This document shows positions 1 through 7,384 of a stretch of 52,297 bases of DNA, one piece after another. Under the pieces are notes generated by a model that ran no database searches, had not been told where the DNA came from, and saw nothing but the letters and a program-made list of their open reading frames with translations. The first letter of the stretch is position 1. Each line of letters opens with the position of its first letter. The translations under genes and the position numbers were made by a program. Source of the DNA: Weissella confusa (GTDB lineage: Bacteria; Bacillota; Bacilli; Lactobacillales; Lactobacillaceae); assembly GCF_004766315.1 (NCBI RefSeq), contig NZ_PVSN01000069.1:1-52297 (forward strand). The letters are read 5' to 3'.

Positions 1-143
1 CCAACACAGCGGGCAATCTCACGAGAGATTGTCGAAGCACTTCTACCAATTTCTTTTGCAATGCTACGCATTGACAACCCTTCTCTGAGTAAAACTTCTA
101 TACGTCCGCGATCAAATGCGGTAAGCTGATGATAATGACTCAT
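1..143 (-). CDS. IS30-family transposase, N-terminal part
   Basis: Partial reading frame that starts with ATG at 143 and runs off the left edge after about 47 codons. The translation begins MSHYHQLTAFDRGRIEVLL and continues with a helix-turn-helix containing SMRSIAKEIGRSASTISREI, the typical N-terminal DNA-binding domain of IS30-family transposases, which bind the terminal inverted repeats of their element. The DDE catalytic domain would lie outside the window. The frame was read directly from the reverse complement. Family assignment is confident; the specific element is not identified. Confidence 0.85.
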   Translation of the reverse strand, partial: MSHYHQLTAFDRGRIEVLLREGLSMRSIAKEIGRSASTISREIARCV

Positions 144-250
144 AATGTTTCCTCGCGTTCTGTATGTTCTAGACAAACTACATTTTACGCTGGTTCATTA
201 TGAGTCAGTTTTTATTTAGCTTAGTGTTGCACTTGAATTGTAAATTCAAG
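1..250 (-). mobile_element. IS30-family insertion sequence, right part only
   Basis: The region holds the transposase start and about 100 bases upstream of it. It ends near the sequence 224-249, which contains a 7-bp inverted repeat TTGAATT/AATTCAA (233-239 and 243-249) preceded by TGTTGCACTTG. This resembles the terminal repeats of LAB IS30 elements, so the element boundary is placed at about 250. The exact end and the target duplication cannot be set without the other end. Confidence 0.6.
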
Positions 251-347
251 ACTCTAAAAATGCCATTGTCTCTCCTCCGGCTCTCTACGCTTTTTGTCAT
301 AATTATTGTAACTAAGTGTACCGCCGTATTTAAACGACGTCAAGAAA

Positions 348-390
348 AGTTTAATCAAATCGTCTTCGATTAAACTTTTTGTGTTATAGT
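348..390 (+). promoter_or_regulatory. tetR promoter with overlapping palindromic operator
   Basis: A perfect 9-bp inverted repeat AGTTTAATC/GATTAAACT (348-356 and 368-376, 11-bp spacer) covers the -35 position of an extended -10 promoter TGTTATAGT (382-390). The arrangement fits autorepression by the TetR-type protein encoded at 425. The repeat is followed by TTTTTG and could alternatively act as a weak terminator of leftover IS transcription. Operator function is inferred. Confidence 0.5.
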
Positions 391-424
391 AATTCTACAA
401 CAACTCACAGAAAGGTGGCCTATC

Positions 425-1072
425 ATGAATCGTGAAGAAAAAAAGGCGCTCACCAGGCGACAACTCATCGACGTCGCCACACGTCTATTCCAACAACACG
501 GTATCCATAACACTGATTTAAAAACAATTGCTGCCGAAGCCGGCGTGTCTGTGGTCACCTTTTACAAGTACTTCGACAGCAAAGAAACGTTGATTGGGAC
601 AATCGCTGCCGAACAACTAAATGCGTTGTTCGATCAGATTATGGCAATTACCCACCAAACTGATTTACGTTTCATTGAAAAAATCAAAGCCTTCGCCACG
701 CTGTCTCAACAAAAACAGCAAGAAATTGCAACGACGTTTGGGGATGAAATGATGCAACTGCTCGAGAAAGACGATTCAGCTGTCCGGGCAGTTGCTGAAT
801 CCCGTCGCGACGAATTTTTCGAAGCAATCATTGAGCAAGGTCGTGATGAAGGTTTCTTCAACACCAACGTTAGCACAACGGCCATTCGCGTGTACATTGA
901 TATGTTTGTGACTTACCCAAATGTTCAAGCCAGTTTGGCATCCGGCAGTGGCCTCACTCGCCGAGAATTAGACGCGCAGCTAGAAGAACTTTTCTTCTTT
1001 GGCTTGATGGGTTCAGTTGACGCTGCCCACCGCGACCAATTAAACGAAATCCGTAAACAACAAAAGGGATGA
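425..1072 (+). CDS. TetR/AcrR family transcriptional regulator
   Basis: This 215-residue protein has an N-terminal TetR helix-turn-helix (about residues 14-58) with the typical IAAEAGVSVVTFYKYFDSKE segment (about 35-54). The rest is an all-helical ligand-binding and dimerisation domain of usual family length. ATG at 425 is preceded by AAAGGTGG with good spacing. The gene is monocistronic: it lies between an IS end and a convergent HAD gene, and no transporter or enzyme is adjacent, so its target and inducer are unknown. A palindrome over its own promoter suggests autoregulation. The stop codon lies in the stem of the shared terminator at 1062-1093. Family is certain, function unknown. Confidence 0.9.
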   Translation: MNREEKKALTRRQLIDVATRLFQQHGIHNTDLKTIAAEAGVSVVTFYKYFDSKETLIGTIAAEQLNALFDQIMAITHQTDLRFIEKIKAFATLSQQKQQEIATTFGDEMMQLLEKDDSAVRAVAESRRDEFFEAIIEQGRDEGFFNTNVSTTAIRVYIDMFVTYPNVQASLASGSGLTRRELDAQLEELFFFGLMGSVDAAHRDQLNEIRKQQKG

Positions 1073-1093
1073 GCAACTGCTCATCCCTTTTTT
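1062..1093. terminator. Bidirectional intrinsic terminator, tetR / HAD gene
   Basis: Stem GGGATGAGC/GCTCATCCC with an AACT loop, flanked by AAAA on the left and TTTTTT on the right, so it can end transcripts on both strands. Both convergent genes have their stop codons inside the stem. Confidence 0.9.
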
Positions 1094-1890
1094 GCGATAG
1101 TTCGCAACACACCATCATGATTGTTGTCTGCAACTGCCACAGCATACTCATACTCAAATAGGCGCTTATCAGCGTTCGGCATAATCACCGGGTGACCAGC
1201 TAATGACAACATTTCTTGGTCATTCATGCCGTCACCAAAGGCCATTAATTCATTCGGTTCACCACCCAAATGTGCCAACATCCGTTCCAAACTCACCGCC
1301 TTATTGACGCCAGTTGCCATCACGTCCACGACCCCGTTACCAGGTGTCGTAGCGTGAACATCGATACCGCTCTGCTTAACTTGGTCAACAAACGTTTCAC
1401 TTTCAGCTAACGTCCAAAAGACCGTCACTTTAACAACTGGAACATCAACTTCGCGTAGTGACGTCACTTCACGTGGTCGGCCATATAATTCAGCCATCAT
1501 TGCCACAAATGCCGGTGGCAGTTGCCCATAGCCACGCACAACCAGCAGTTCATCCGGGCTAAAAATCATCACCCCACCATGTGGCTTACCTGGCATCAGA
1601 TCAATTTGGTCCTGCAAATCCGCTGGCTGTTCAGACGTCATCGTCAAGCGGTCTGATAACTGTTGATCAGCAGATAGCAACGTTGCACCGTTATCAGCCA
1701 CAATGTTGACCTTATCCAAGAAGCCACCGAACAACATCTGCACGTGGCGCAAATCACGACCACTGGCCACAATAAATTGACCACCCTGTGCCGCATAAAC
1801 GTTGATAACCTGCGCAAATAAATCACGATTGTACTGTTTTTTATCGTTTAAAAACGTCCCATCTAAGTCTGTCGCCACAAATTTTGCCAT
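1081..1890 (-). CDS. Cof-type HAD-IIB family phosphatase
   Basis: This 269-residue protein belongs to the Cof/YbiV-like haloacid dehalogenase phosphatases, soluble Mg-dependent hydrolases of sugar phosphates and related metabolites. Motif I DLDGT is at residues 8-12, with the catalytic aspartates D8 and D10. Motif II/III regions follow, and motif IV GDGMND is at 219-224. The ATG at 1890 is preceded by GAGGTGG. It lies 38 bases downstream of ogt on the same strand with no terminator between, so the two may be co-transcribed. A sister protein is encoded on the other side of ogt (2475-3278); both share the C-terminal MPNAD..LF and HDGVL segments. The natural substrate cannot be told from sequence. 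Confidence 0.88.
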   Translation of the reverse strand: MAKFVATDLDGTFLNDKKQYNRDLFAQVINVYAAQGGQFIVASGRDLRHVQMLFGGFLDKVNIVADNGATLLSADQQLSDRLTMTSEQPADLQDQIDLMPGKPHGGVMIFSPDELLVVRGYGQLPPAFVAMMAELYGRPREVTSLREVDVPVVKVTVFWTLAESETFVDQVKQSGIDVHATTPGNGVVDVMATGVNKAVSLERMLAHLGGEPNELMAFGDGMNDQEMLSLAGHPVIMPNADKRLFEYEYAVAVADNNHDGVLRTIAKKG

Positions 1891-1928
1891 TATGCCACCT
1901 CACTTCGTATTATCTAGCTTAATCCTAT

Positions 1929-2408
1929 TTATTGAAGATTACGTTCGAAATCTATCACCCTTTGTTTCCAATTCTGACCAGCTCGATACTGTCCTAGTGT
2001 CCCATCGCTTCGAACAACACGATGGCAGCCGACAAATACCAACAATGGATTTTTACCAACTGCTGATGTAACGGCACGTACGGCGTTTGGACGACCAATC
2101 CGATTCGCTAACGCCGCATACGTCAGCGTCTCACCAAAATTAGTCTCTGCTAAGGCGCTCCAAACTTCATGCTGTAACGCTGTTCCTCGCCCCTGCCAAT
2201 CAGGTGTGAAATCAACCACGCGACCAGCTAAATAATCAGCCACCACCGTCGCATAGCGTTGCTCCTCACTGGGTGCGATTTGCGTTTTACCAAACCTGGC
2301 CTGATAGTCAGCCACGGGATCACCGGCCAATGACACGAACGTCATCCCCGCCTCCAAATAAAAGATGGTCAACTGCCCATTCAAAAAGTCGTACGTTTCA
2401 TATTGCAT
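1929..2408 (-). CDS. ogt: Methylated-DNA-[protein]-cysteine S-methyltransferase
   Basis: This 159-residue protein repairs O6-methylguanine by transferring the methyl group to its own cysteine in a single-use reaction. The C-terminal DNA-binding and catalytic domain is clear: winged-helix segment EVWSALAETNFGETLTYAALA (from about 81), GRPNAVRAV with the arginine finger at R111, NP at 120-121 and the acceptor Cys128 in VGCHRVV. The usual motif is PCHRV; here the proline is glycine (G127). The rest of the active site, including His129 and the GTLGQYRAG loop, is kept, so activity is likely. The gene sits between two Cof-type HAD genes, and the terminator at 2429-2464 separates it from the upstream one. 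Confidence 0.88.
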   Translation of the reverse strand: MQYETYDFLNGQLTIFYLEAGMTFVSLAGDPVADYQARFGKTQIAPSEEQRYATVVADYLAGRVVDFTPDWQGRGTALQHEVWSALAETNFGETLTYAALANRIGRPNAVRAVTSAVGKNPLLVFVGCHRVVRSDGTLGQYRAGQNWKQRVIDFERNLQ

Positions 2409-2428
2409 ATCATTATCTCTTTCAAATG

Positions 2429-2464
2429 AAAAAAGCTACTCGCATTCTTGTTTACGAGTAGCTT
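2429..2464 (-). terminator. Intrinsic terminator after HAD gene 2475-3278
   Basis: On the minus strand the stem AAGCTACTCG/CGAGTAGCTT is followed by TTTTTTC. It lies about 10 bases after the stop codon at 2475. Confidence 0.85.
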
Positions 2465-2474
2465 ACCAAATTTC

Positions 2475-3278
2475 TTAGATAATTTCTTCCAACTTAGCCA
2501 ACACACCATCATGTTCGTTGTCCAAGTCAGCCATGCCGAATCCACGATTGAACAGACGCTCATCAGCATTTGGCATCACATAAACTTGCCCAGCCAATTC
2601 CATCATTTCCAAATCGTTCATGCCGTCGCCAAAGACAGTCAATTGCTTTGGTTCAAGCGCTAACTTGTTAATTAGCGCTGACAAACTTGTCGCCTTGTTC
2701 ACGCCTTCAGCCAAGATATCAACCGCCCCATAACCAGACGTCGTTGGGTGCAATGGCATCCCCGATGCATTAATACGGCGAATAGCTTCGTTTGAACTTG
2801 GCACATCAAAAATAGCTGTCACGCTAGCCAAAGGTTGTGGAATATCCGTTAAGTGATCAACCAAGTGAATCGTGCCATACACATGCGTCATGTAGTCTTG
2901 CAAGTCTGGTCGTAACTCACCATAACCAGATAAACGGTACATGCTATCTTCAGAGAAAGCGATAATACCATCTTTTGGTGAAACATCGGCCAAGATACTT
3001 TCTAGTTCAGCCAATGTAGATGAATCAAGCGTACGCAAGTCTGTTTCCGCAGTGCCACGAACATGCCATGCAGCACCGTTATTTGTTACCAAGTGGACGC
3101 GGTCAGCTAATGCGCCAAACTTGCTACGTACCCACTTAGCTTCGCGACCGGTTGCAATCGCAAACTGGTCACCTTTTTCGTCGAGTTGATCCAAAATCTT
3201 AGCAAATCGTTCTGCATCGAAGGTTTTATCCTCGTGCAAAAATGTTTGGTCCAAATCCGTTACAAACAAGCGTGTCAT
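2475..3278 (-). CDS. Cof-type HAD-IIB family phosphatase (second copy)
   Basis: This 267-residue protein is a paralogue of the protein at 1081-1890. Motif I is DLDQT (residues 8-12), so both aspartates are present but the usual glycine is glutamine. Motif IV GDGMND is at about 217-222. The open frame extends to 3377, but ATG 3278 is chosen because GGAGG stands 8 bases upstream and the protein then begins like its paralogue (MTRLFVTDLD). The longer version would reach into the tRNA terminator. Expected to be a soluble metabolite phosphatase; substrate unknown. Confidence 0.87.
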   Translation of the reverse strand: MTRLFVTDLDQTFLHEDKTFDAERFAKILDQLDEKGDQFAIATGREAKWVRSKFGALADRVHLVTNNGAAWHVRGTAETDLRTLDSSTLAELESILADVSPKDGIIAFSEDSMYRLSGYGELRPDLQDYMTHVYGTIHLVDHLTDIPQPLASVTAIFDVPSSNEAIRRINASGMPLHPTTSGYGAVDILAEGVNKATSLSALINKLALEPKQLTVFGDGMNDLEMMELAGQVYVMPNADERLFNRGFGMADLDNEHDGVLAKLEEII

Positions 3279-3354
3279 GATAACCGCCTCCACTTTCCTT
3301 ATGTCAGTAATAAGTGTATCAAATCGGTCGCCTTTGTAGATGTCTAAAAGGAAC

Positions 3355-3382
3355 AAAAAAGGCGATTGCTTTCGCAATCGCC
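3355..3382 (-). terminator. Intrinsic terminator of tRNA-Glu
   Basis: On the minus strand the stem GGCGATTGC/GCAATCGCC with a four-base loop is followed by TTTTTT. It starts 9 bases after the 3' end of the tRNA. Confidence 0.9.
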
Positions 3383-3391
3383 TTTCGCGTA

Positions 3392-3463
3392 TAGCCCATC
3401 AGGGAGTCGAACCCTGGATGCCGGTGTGAAAAACCGGAGTCTTAACCGCTTGACCAATGGGCC
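3392..3463 (-). tRNA. tRNA-Glu (anticodon TTC)
   Basis: The reverse complement folds as a cloverleaf. The acceptor stem is GGCCCAT/ATGGGCT with discriminator A. The D arm contains GGTCAAGCGGTTAAGA. The anticodon stem CCGGT/ACCGG encloses the loop TTTTCAC with anticodon TTC. The T arm is CAGGGTTCGACTCCCTG. The length is 72 bases and CCA is not encoded. It is transcribed alone from its own promoter at 3500-3528 and ends at a strong terminator. Confidence 0.95.
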
Positions 3464-3499
3464 ATGATGTTTTAACAACCTGTCTCAACAACAGAATTA

Positions 3500-3528
3500 A
3501 TATTACCAGAATAAATTGACCAATGCAA
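3500..3528 (-). promoter_or_regulatory. tRNA-Glu promoter
   Basis: On the minus strand -35 TTGCAT (3523-3528), a 17-bp spacer and -10 TAATAT (3500-3505) lie about 37 bases upstream of the tRNA. Confidence 0.6.
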
Positions 3529-3558
3529 CCCCTAATTTTAAAACTCGTAAACTTTCTT

Positions 3559-3586
3559 TTGCCTCCCTTCTGCCATACGGTATAAT
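3559..3586 (+). promoter_or_regulatory. Promoter of small membrane protein gene
   Basis: -35 TTGCCT (3559-3564), a 16-bp spacer and a consensus -10 TATAAT (3581-3586), 20 bases before ATG 3606. Confidence 0.65.
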
Positions 3587-3605
3587 ACGCTTAGAGGATA
3601 TTAAG

Positions 3606-3854
3606 ATGACGGACAAACAACTTGCCCACCCAAAGTGGTTGATCTTTTTCGAAACGTTAACAGCCATCGGGGTTATCGTAGCGTTGTTGCGTTTCTTCGC
3701 AGCAATTATCAACAGTATTTATCATCATTTTACTGGTCATACATTCGCATTCGTCGAGGCAGTTAGCCAAAACACATGGCAAAATTATTTGACCCTAGCG
3801 ATATTGATTATTGGTATTTTAGGTACCCGCTATTTAAAAACAAAGTTTAAGTAA
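3606..3854 (+). CDS. Small two-helix membrane protein, unknown function
   Basis: This 82-residue protein has two hydrophobic segments, about residues 12-38 (LIFFETLTAIGVIVALLRFF) and 60-76 (LTLAILIIGILGTRYL), so it should be an integral membrane protein with a short extracytoplasmic loop. The open frame extends 30 codons further upstream. ATG 3606 is preferred because GAGG stands 8 bases upstream and a TATAAT promoter ends at 3586, inside the longer frame. It is monocistronic and shares a terminator with proC. I do not recognise a family. Confidence 0.7.
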   Translation: MTDKQLAHPKWLIFFETLTAIGVIVALLRFFAAIINSIYHHFTGHTFAFVEAVSQNTWQNYLTLAILIIGILGTRYLKTKFK

Positions 3855-3884
3855 AAAGGACGACCAACATCGGTCGTCCTTTTG
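3854..3884. terminator. Bidirectional terminator between membrane gene and proC
   Basis: Stem GGACGACC/GGTCGTCC with loop AACATC, flanked by AAAAA and TTTT, between two convergent genes. Confidence 0.88.
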
Positions 3885-3890
3885 CTTTAG

Positions 3891-4682
3891 TTATTCGAAT
3901 TCAGCATTCTTCTTCATTGTGGCATTAATTGTATCAGCCACCAATTGATTAAGATGACCATCTTCCAGCACTTGCCAGCCAGCAGCCGTTGAACCACCCG
4001 GCGTCATGACTTCATGCGCCAACGTCATTGGATCCTTTTTGAACTCTTCCATGTGGCGAGCTGTCCCAATAACCGTTTGTTGTGCCAAACGTTCTGCTGT
4101 CTCTGGTTCAATACCAGCTTGCACACCAGCTTGAATCATCGCCTCAGCAAACGCTGCGACAAACGCTGGACCAGAACCAGCCAAGGCACTAACAGCCCCA
4201 AATTGTTCTTCAGGCAATTCATCTGTGCGACCAAAGTCCAAGAACAAAGCAGCAATAGCCCCCTTGACATCAGCATCCATCGTGTCATCAAACGCCAAAG
4301 CTGTATAACCATACTTAAGCGCAACATTCACATTTGGCAAAGTACGCGCAATTAAAACGTTTGGTCCCAACGCATCATGCAATTGTGCCAATGACACACC
4401 GCCAAGAACTGACGCCACAATAACACCCGGCTTCATCATTAACCCAAGTTGTAGTTCCTTAGCGACATCAGCCAATTGTGCAGGTGGCATCGCCAAAACA
4501 ACCATGTCAGACTCAGCCCAAACATCCAAAGCAGATTGCTTAGCCTCTAGCCCTAGTTCAGCCGCAACTTTTTCACCTGAATGTGGTGAAAAAAGCACTT
4601 GGCGAATTTCGGCGTTTCCTTGCCAGCCTTGCATCATCGCTTTAGCCATATTACCAGCACCGATAAATCCAATTGTTAACAT
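3891..4682 (-). CDS. proC: Pyrroline-5-carboxylate reductase
   Basis: This 263-residue cytosolic enzyme reduces 1-pyrroline-5-carboxylate to proline with NAD(P)H, the last step of proline synthesis. The N-terminal Rossmann motif GFIGAGNMAKAM is at about residues 5-16. The C-terminal dimerisation domain has the signature LAGSGPAFVAAFAEAM and MTPGGSTAAG. The length matches the family. The ATG at 4682 is preceded by GAGGTGTG. No other proline genes are adjacent; it appears to be a single-gene unit. Confidence 0.93.
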   Translation of the reverse strand: MLTIGFIGAGNMAKAMMQGWQGNAEIRQVLFSPHSGEKVAAELGLEAKQSALDVWAESDMVVLAMPPAQLADVAKELQLGLMMKPGVIVASVLGGVSLAQLHDALGPNVLIARTLPNVNVALKYGYTALAFDDTMDADVKGAIAALFLDFGRTDELPEEQFGAVSALAGSGPAFVAAFAEAMIQAGVQAGIEPETAERLAQQTVIGTARHMEEFKKDPMTLAHEVMTPGGSTAAGWQVLEDGHLNQLVADTINATMKKNAEFE

Positions 4683-4781
4683 CTCACACCTCGTTCATAT
4701 CGTTTGTAATGACCTAATCATATCATACCTAGATAATATAAGAAGCGACCCACCGTTTTGTTTTTGTTTGCCACGCAAAAT

Positions 4782-4808
4782 AAAAAGGCCTCGAACTAAT
4801 TCGAGACC
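4782..4808 (-). terminator. Terminator of the mreB-DUF2969-rodA unit
   Basis: On the minus strand the stem GGTCTCGAA/TTCGAGGCC is followed by TTTTTA, just after the rodA stop codon. Confidence 0.85.
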
Positions 4809-4816
4809 TTCGCTCA

Positions 4817-6013
4817 CTATGAGAACCCTTGACGTTCAGATAATGAGAATGCTTTATTGTGATAGCGCATCGACATAATCAAACCGATACCCAACATATT
4901 TCCGACCAAGGCAGAACCACCTTGCGAAATAAATGGCAACGGGATACCTGTCAATGGCACCAATCCGATATTCATACCAATATTTTCAAAAATGTGGAAC
5001 AACAACATCATTACCACACCAGATGCAATGTATGCATAGAATTGATTTGACGTATCATTAACAACTTGGAAGATTTGATAAATCAACAAGAAGTAAAGAA
5101 CCAGTAGCAAGACACTACCAACGAAACCGAAATTTTCACCAATAACTGAGAAAACCATGTCGGATTCACGAACCGGTACCGCAACGTGCGAAACGTTGAA
5201 ACCAGTTCCGGTAATACCACCGGATCCAATTGCCTTCATCGCTTGCCACAACTGGTAACCACTATTAGACGTATCCCCTGAAGGATTCATCCAAGCGTCC
5301 ACACGGGCAAATTGATAAGCTTCAAATCCAACCTTTTCCAGAATGTGGTGTCCCCATGTTTGGGTAACAAACAAAATGGTCGTTGTTCCCAAGACTGCAG
5401 CTGCACCAACAATTGGCCCTAAAATCGACCAACTCAAGCCAGAGACCAGCGTCATGCCAAAAACAATCGCCACGAACACCAAAGTTGTTCCAAAGTCGTG
5501 TTGTGCCAAAACAAGCACGACAATTGGCGCTGTCCAAGCAATAATCTTCAACAACAAGAACTTATCAGAATCCCAAGTGTGTTCTGGGTTTTCCAAATTG
5601 TGCTGTGAAATCACACGTGCCAACATAATAATGAATGCTGGCTTCATAACTTCGGAAGGTTGGAACGTCAGTGGTCCAATTGCAAACCATGACTTTCCAC
5701 CAGTGTTGGCGTAGTAAGCACGTGAGTAAAAGATCAAAACTGCAATCATCAAGAAGACACCCAAGCCAAAAATGTAAGGGGCCACTCGCCAAAGTTGTTC
5801 TGAATCAAATCTCATGATAACCATGACCGCAATAATACCAACGACATAGTAGGCACCTTGCATAATCACCATACGCCAAACATTAACACCGACAGTATCG
5901 TGTACTCCCGCAACATATAATGATGCTAAACCAATCAACGCAAGCATCATCACAACGAAGATGATTGACCAATCAATCACACCACCTTCGCTTGAGAAAA
6001 AGCGTTTGATCAT
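4817..6013 (-). CDS. rodA: RodA/FtsW-type SEDS peptidoglycan polymerase
   Basis: This 398-residue polytopic membrane protein of the SEDS family polymerises lipid II into glycan strands, working with a class B penicillin-binding protein in the elongation complex. About ten hydrophobic helices are visible. Family signatures include FQPSEVMKPAFIIMLA, the long loop with AWMNPSGDTSNSGYQ, and the C-terminal GIPLPFISQGGSALVGNM. It is the last gene of a unit with mreB and a DUF2969 gene, which points to RodA (elongation) rather than FtsW (division). It ends at the terminator 4782-4808. Confidence 0.92.
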   Translation of the reverse strand: MIKRFFSSEGGVIDWSIIFVVMMLALIGLASLYVAGVHDTVGVNVWRMVIMQGAYYVVGIIAVMVIMRFDSEQLWRVAPYIFGLGVFLMIAVLIFYSRAYYANTGGKSWFAIGPLTFQPSEVMKPAFIIMLARVISQHNLENPEHTWDSDKFLLLKIIAWTAPIVVLVLAQHDFGTTLVFVAIVFGMTLVSGLSWSILGPIVGAAAVLGTTTILFVTQTWGHHILEKVGFEAYQFARVDAWMNPSGDTSNSGYQLWQAMKAIGSGGITGTGFNVSHVAVPVRESDMVFSVIGENFGFVGSVLLLVLYFLLIYQIFQVVNDTSNQFYAYIASGVVMMLLFHIFENIGMNIGLVPLTGIPLPFISQGGSALVGNMLGIGLIMSMRYHNKAFSLSERQGFS

Positions 6014-6032
6014 GTTTTAACCTCTTTACTGA

Positions 6033-6242
6033 TTAGTGATGCAAGTTAAACTCTGCAATCAACAATTCCATCGCGTCATCAAATGACTTGGCCGTAACCG
6101 TACGATTGTCAGCAAAACGCACCGTCAAAGGTGACGTAGACTCATCAATCGTACCCAAACGAACCTTGTTTACCTTCACTTCTGAAAGGTTATCTCCCAA
6201 ATCATTAATTTCAACTGAAACAGGCTTATTATTACGTGACAT
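6033..6242 (-). CDS. DUF2969 family protein
   Basis: This 69-residue soluble protein has no transmembrane segment. It begins MSRNNKPVSVEINDLGDN and has an alternating beta pattern. Its size, sequence and position between mreB and rodA match the DUF2969 family of Lactobacillales. Its function is unknown; the constant neighbourhood suggests a role linked to the MreB-RodA elongation machinery. It lies 2 bases downstream of mreB and 19 bases upstream of rodA, so the three genes are almost surely co-transcribed. Confidence 0.85.
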   Translation of the reverse strand: MSRNNKPVSVEINDLGDNLSEVKVNKVRLGTIDESTSPLTVRFADNRTVTAKSFDDAMELLIAEFNLHH

Positions 6243-6244
6243 AA

Positions 6245-7234
6245 TTACTTTCCTTGTACTCCGTGCATGTGTTCTAGCAACTTACCAGCTCCAACGGCAA
6301 CATTGTCCAATGGGCTTTCTGAAATCATAACAGGTACACCAAGGTGTCCTGAAATCAACTTGTCCATTCCGCGTAGCAACGCACCACCACCGGTCAAAAC
6401 AACACCGCGATCGATAATGTCAGCTGCCAATTCTGGTTGGATCACTGACAAAACTTGGTGCGCTGCATTCACGATTTGGGCCAACGTGTCGTGCATTGCT
6501 GACTCGACTTCGTTAGCGTTCAACGTGATCGTGCGAGGCATTCCAGTGAAGTTATCACGTCCACGCACTTCCATCTCTTCTGGCTCTTCCAATGGCGTTG
6601 CTGTACCAATCTTAATCTTGATTTGTTCAGCTGTACGCTCACCAATTTGCAAACCATGCTCACGCTTAACGTAACCAGCAATGTCAGCGTTCATCTTATC
6701 ACCGGCAACACGGATTGATTCTGAAGCCACAATATCACCTAATGACAAAACGGCGATATCTGACGTTCCACCACCCATGTCGATAACCATTGAAGCGATT
6801 GGTGAGAAGATATCCAAACCGGCACCGATGGCTGCAACCTTTGGCTCGTACTCAAGGTACACCTTACCGCCACCAGACTTTTCAGCAGCACCAATAATGG
6901 CCTTACGCTCAATTTCCGTGATGTTTGTTGGTGCGCACACCATGATGTTTGGTCGTGACATCACACCCTTGGCATTCAACTTAGCCATGAAGTATGACAA
7001 CATTGCTTCCGTAATATCAAAGTCTGAGATAACCCCATCCTTCAAAGGACGAACGGCACGAATGTTACCAGGCGTGCGGCCAACCATTTGGTAGGCTTCG
7101 GTACCAACTGCCAAAACCTTATCCGTCTTGGTATCGATTGCAACGACTGATGGCTCGTTCAAGACTATACCTTTTCCTTCAACATAAATCAGAACGTTAG
7201 CCGTTCCCAAATCAATGCCGATTTCCTTGGCCAT
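6245..7234 (-). CDS. mreB: Rod shape-determining protein MreB
   Basis: This 329-residue bacterial actin homologue polymerises on the inner membrane and directs lateral wall synthesis. It begins MAKEIGIDLGTANVLIYVEG, with the phosphate-1 motif of the actin fold. Phosphate-2 VIDMGGGTSDIAVLSLG and adenosine motif GVVLTGGGALLRGMD are present. A GTG three codons further upstream is in frame, but ATG 7234 has AGAGGTG at proper spacing, so it is preferred. No mreC or mreD follows; the downstream genes are DUF2969 and rodA. The murF gene diverges from it. Confidence 0.95.
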   Translation of the reverse strand: MAKEIGIDLGTANVLIYVEGKGIVLNEPSVVAIDTKTDKVLAVGTEAYQMVGRTPGNIRAVRPLKDGVISDFDITEAMLSYFMAKLNAKGVMSRPNIMVCAPTNITEIERKAIIGAAEKSGGGKVYLEYEPKVAAIGAGLDIFSPIASMVIDMGGGTSDIAVLSLGDIVASESIRVAGDKMNADIAGYVKREHGLQIGERTAEQIKIKIGTATPLEEPEEMEVRGRDNFTGMPRTITLNANEVESAMHDTLAQIVNAAHQVLSVIQPELAADIIDRGVVLTGGGALLRGMDKLISGHLGVPVMISESPLDNVAVGAGKLLEHMHGVQGK

Positions 7235-7384
7235 GATTTTCACCTCTTAAATTTTTACCGAGCAAGCTCGTTTATATTCTTTTACGTATCTATAATAGTA
7301 TACAACAAAAACCGACGTCATTTGCCCTCAGTTTCTACATCAGGGTAAAATAGATAGAAAGACAATAAAAGGACGATATTCAAA

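Noticed and set aside
3279-3377. N-terminal extension of the HAD protein at 2475-3278
   Set aside because: The extra 33 codons overlap the tRNA-Glu terminator, lack a ribosome binding site and do not look like the paralogue; ATG 3278 has GGAGG at the right place.
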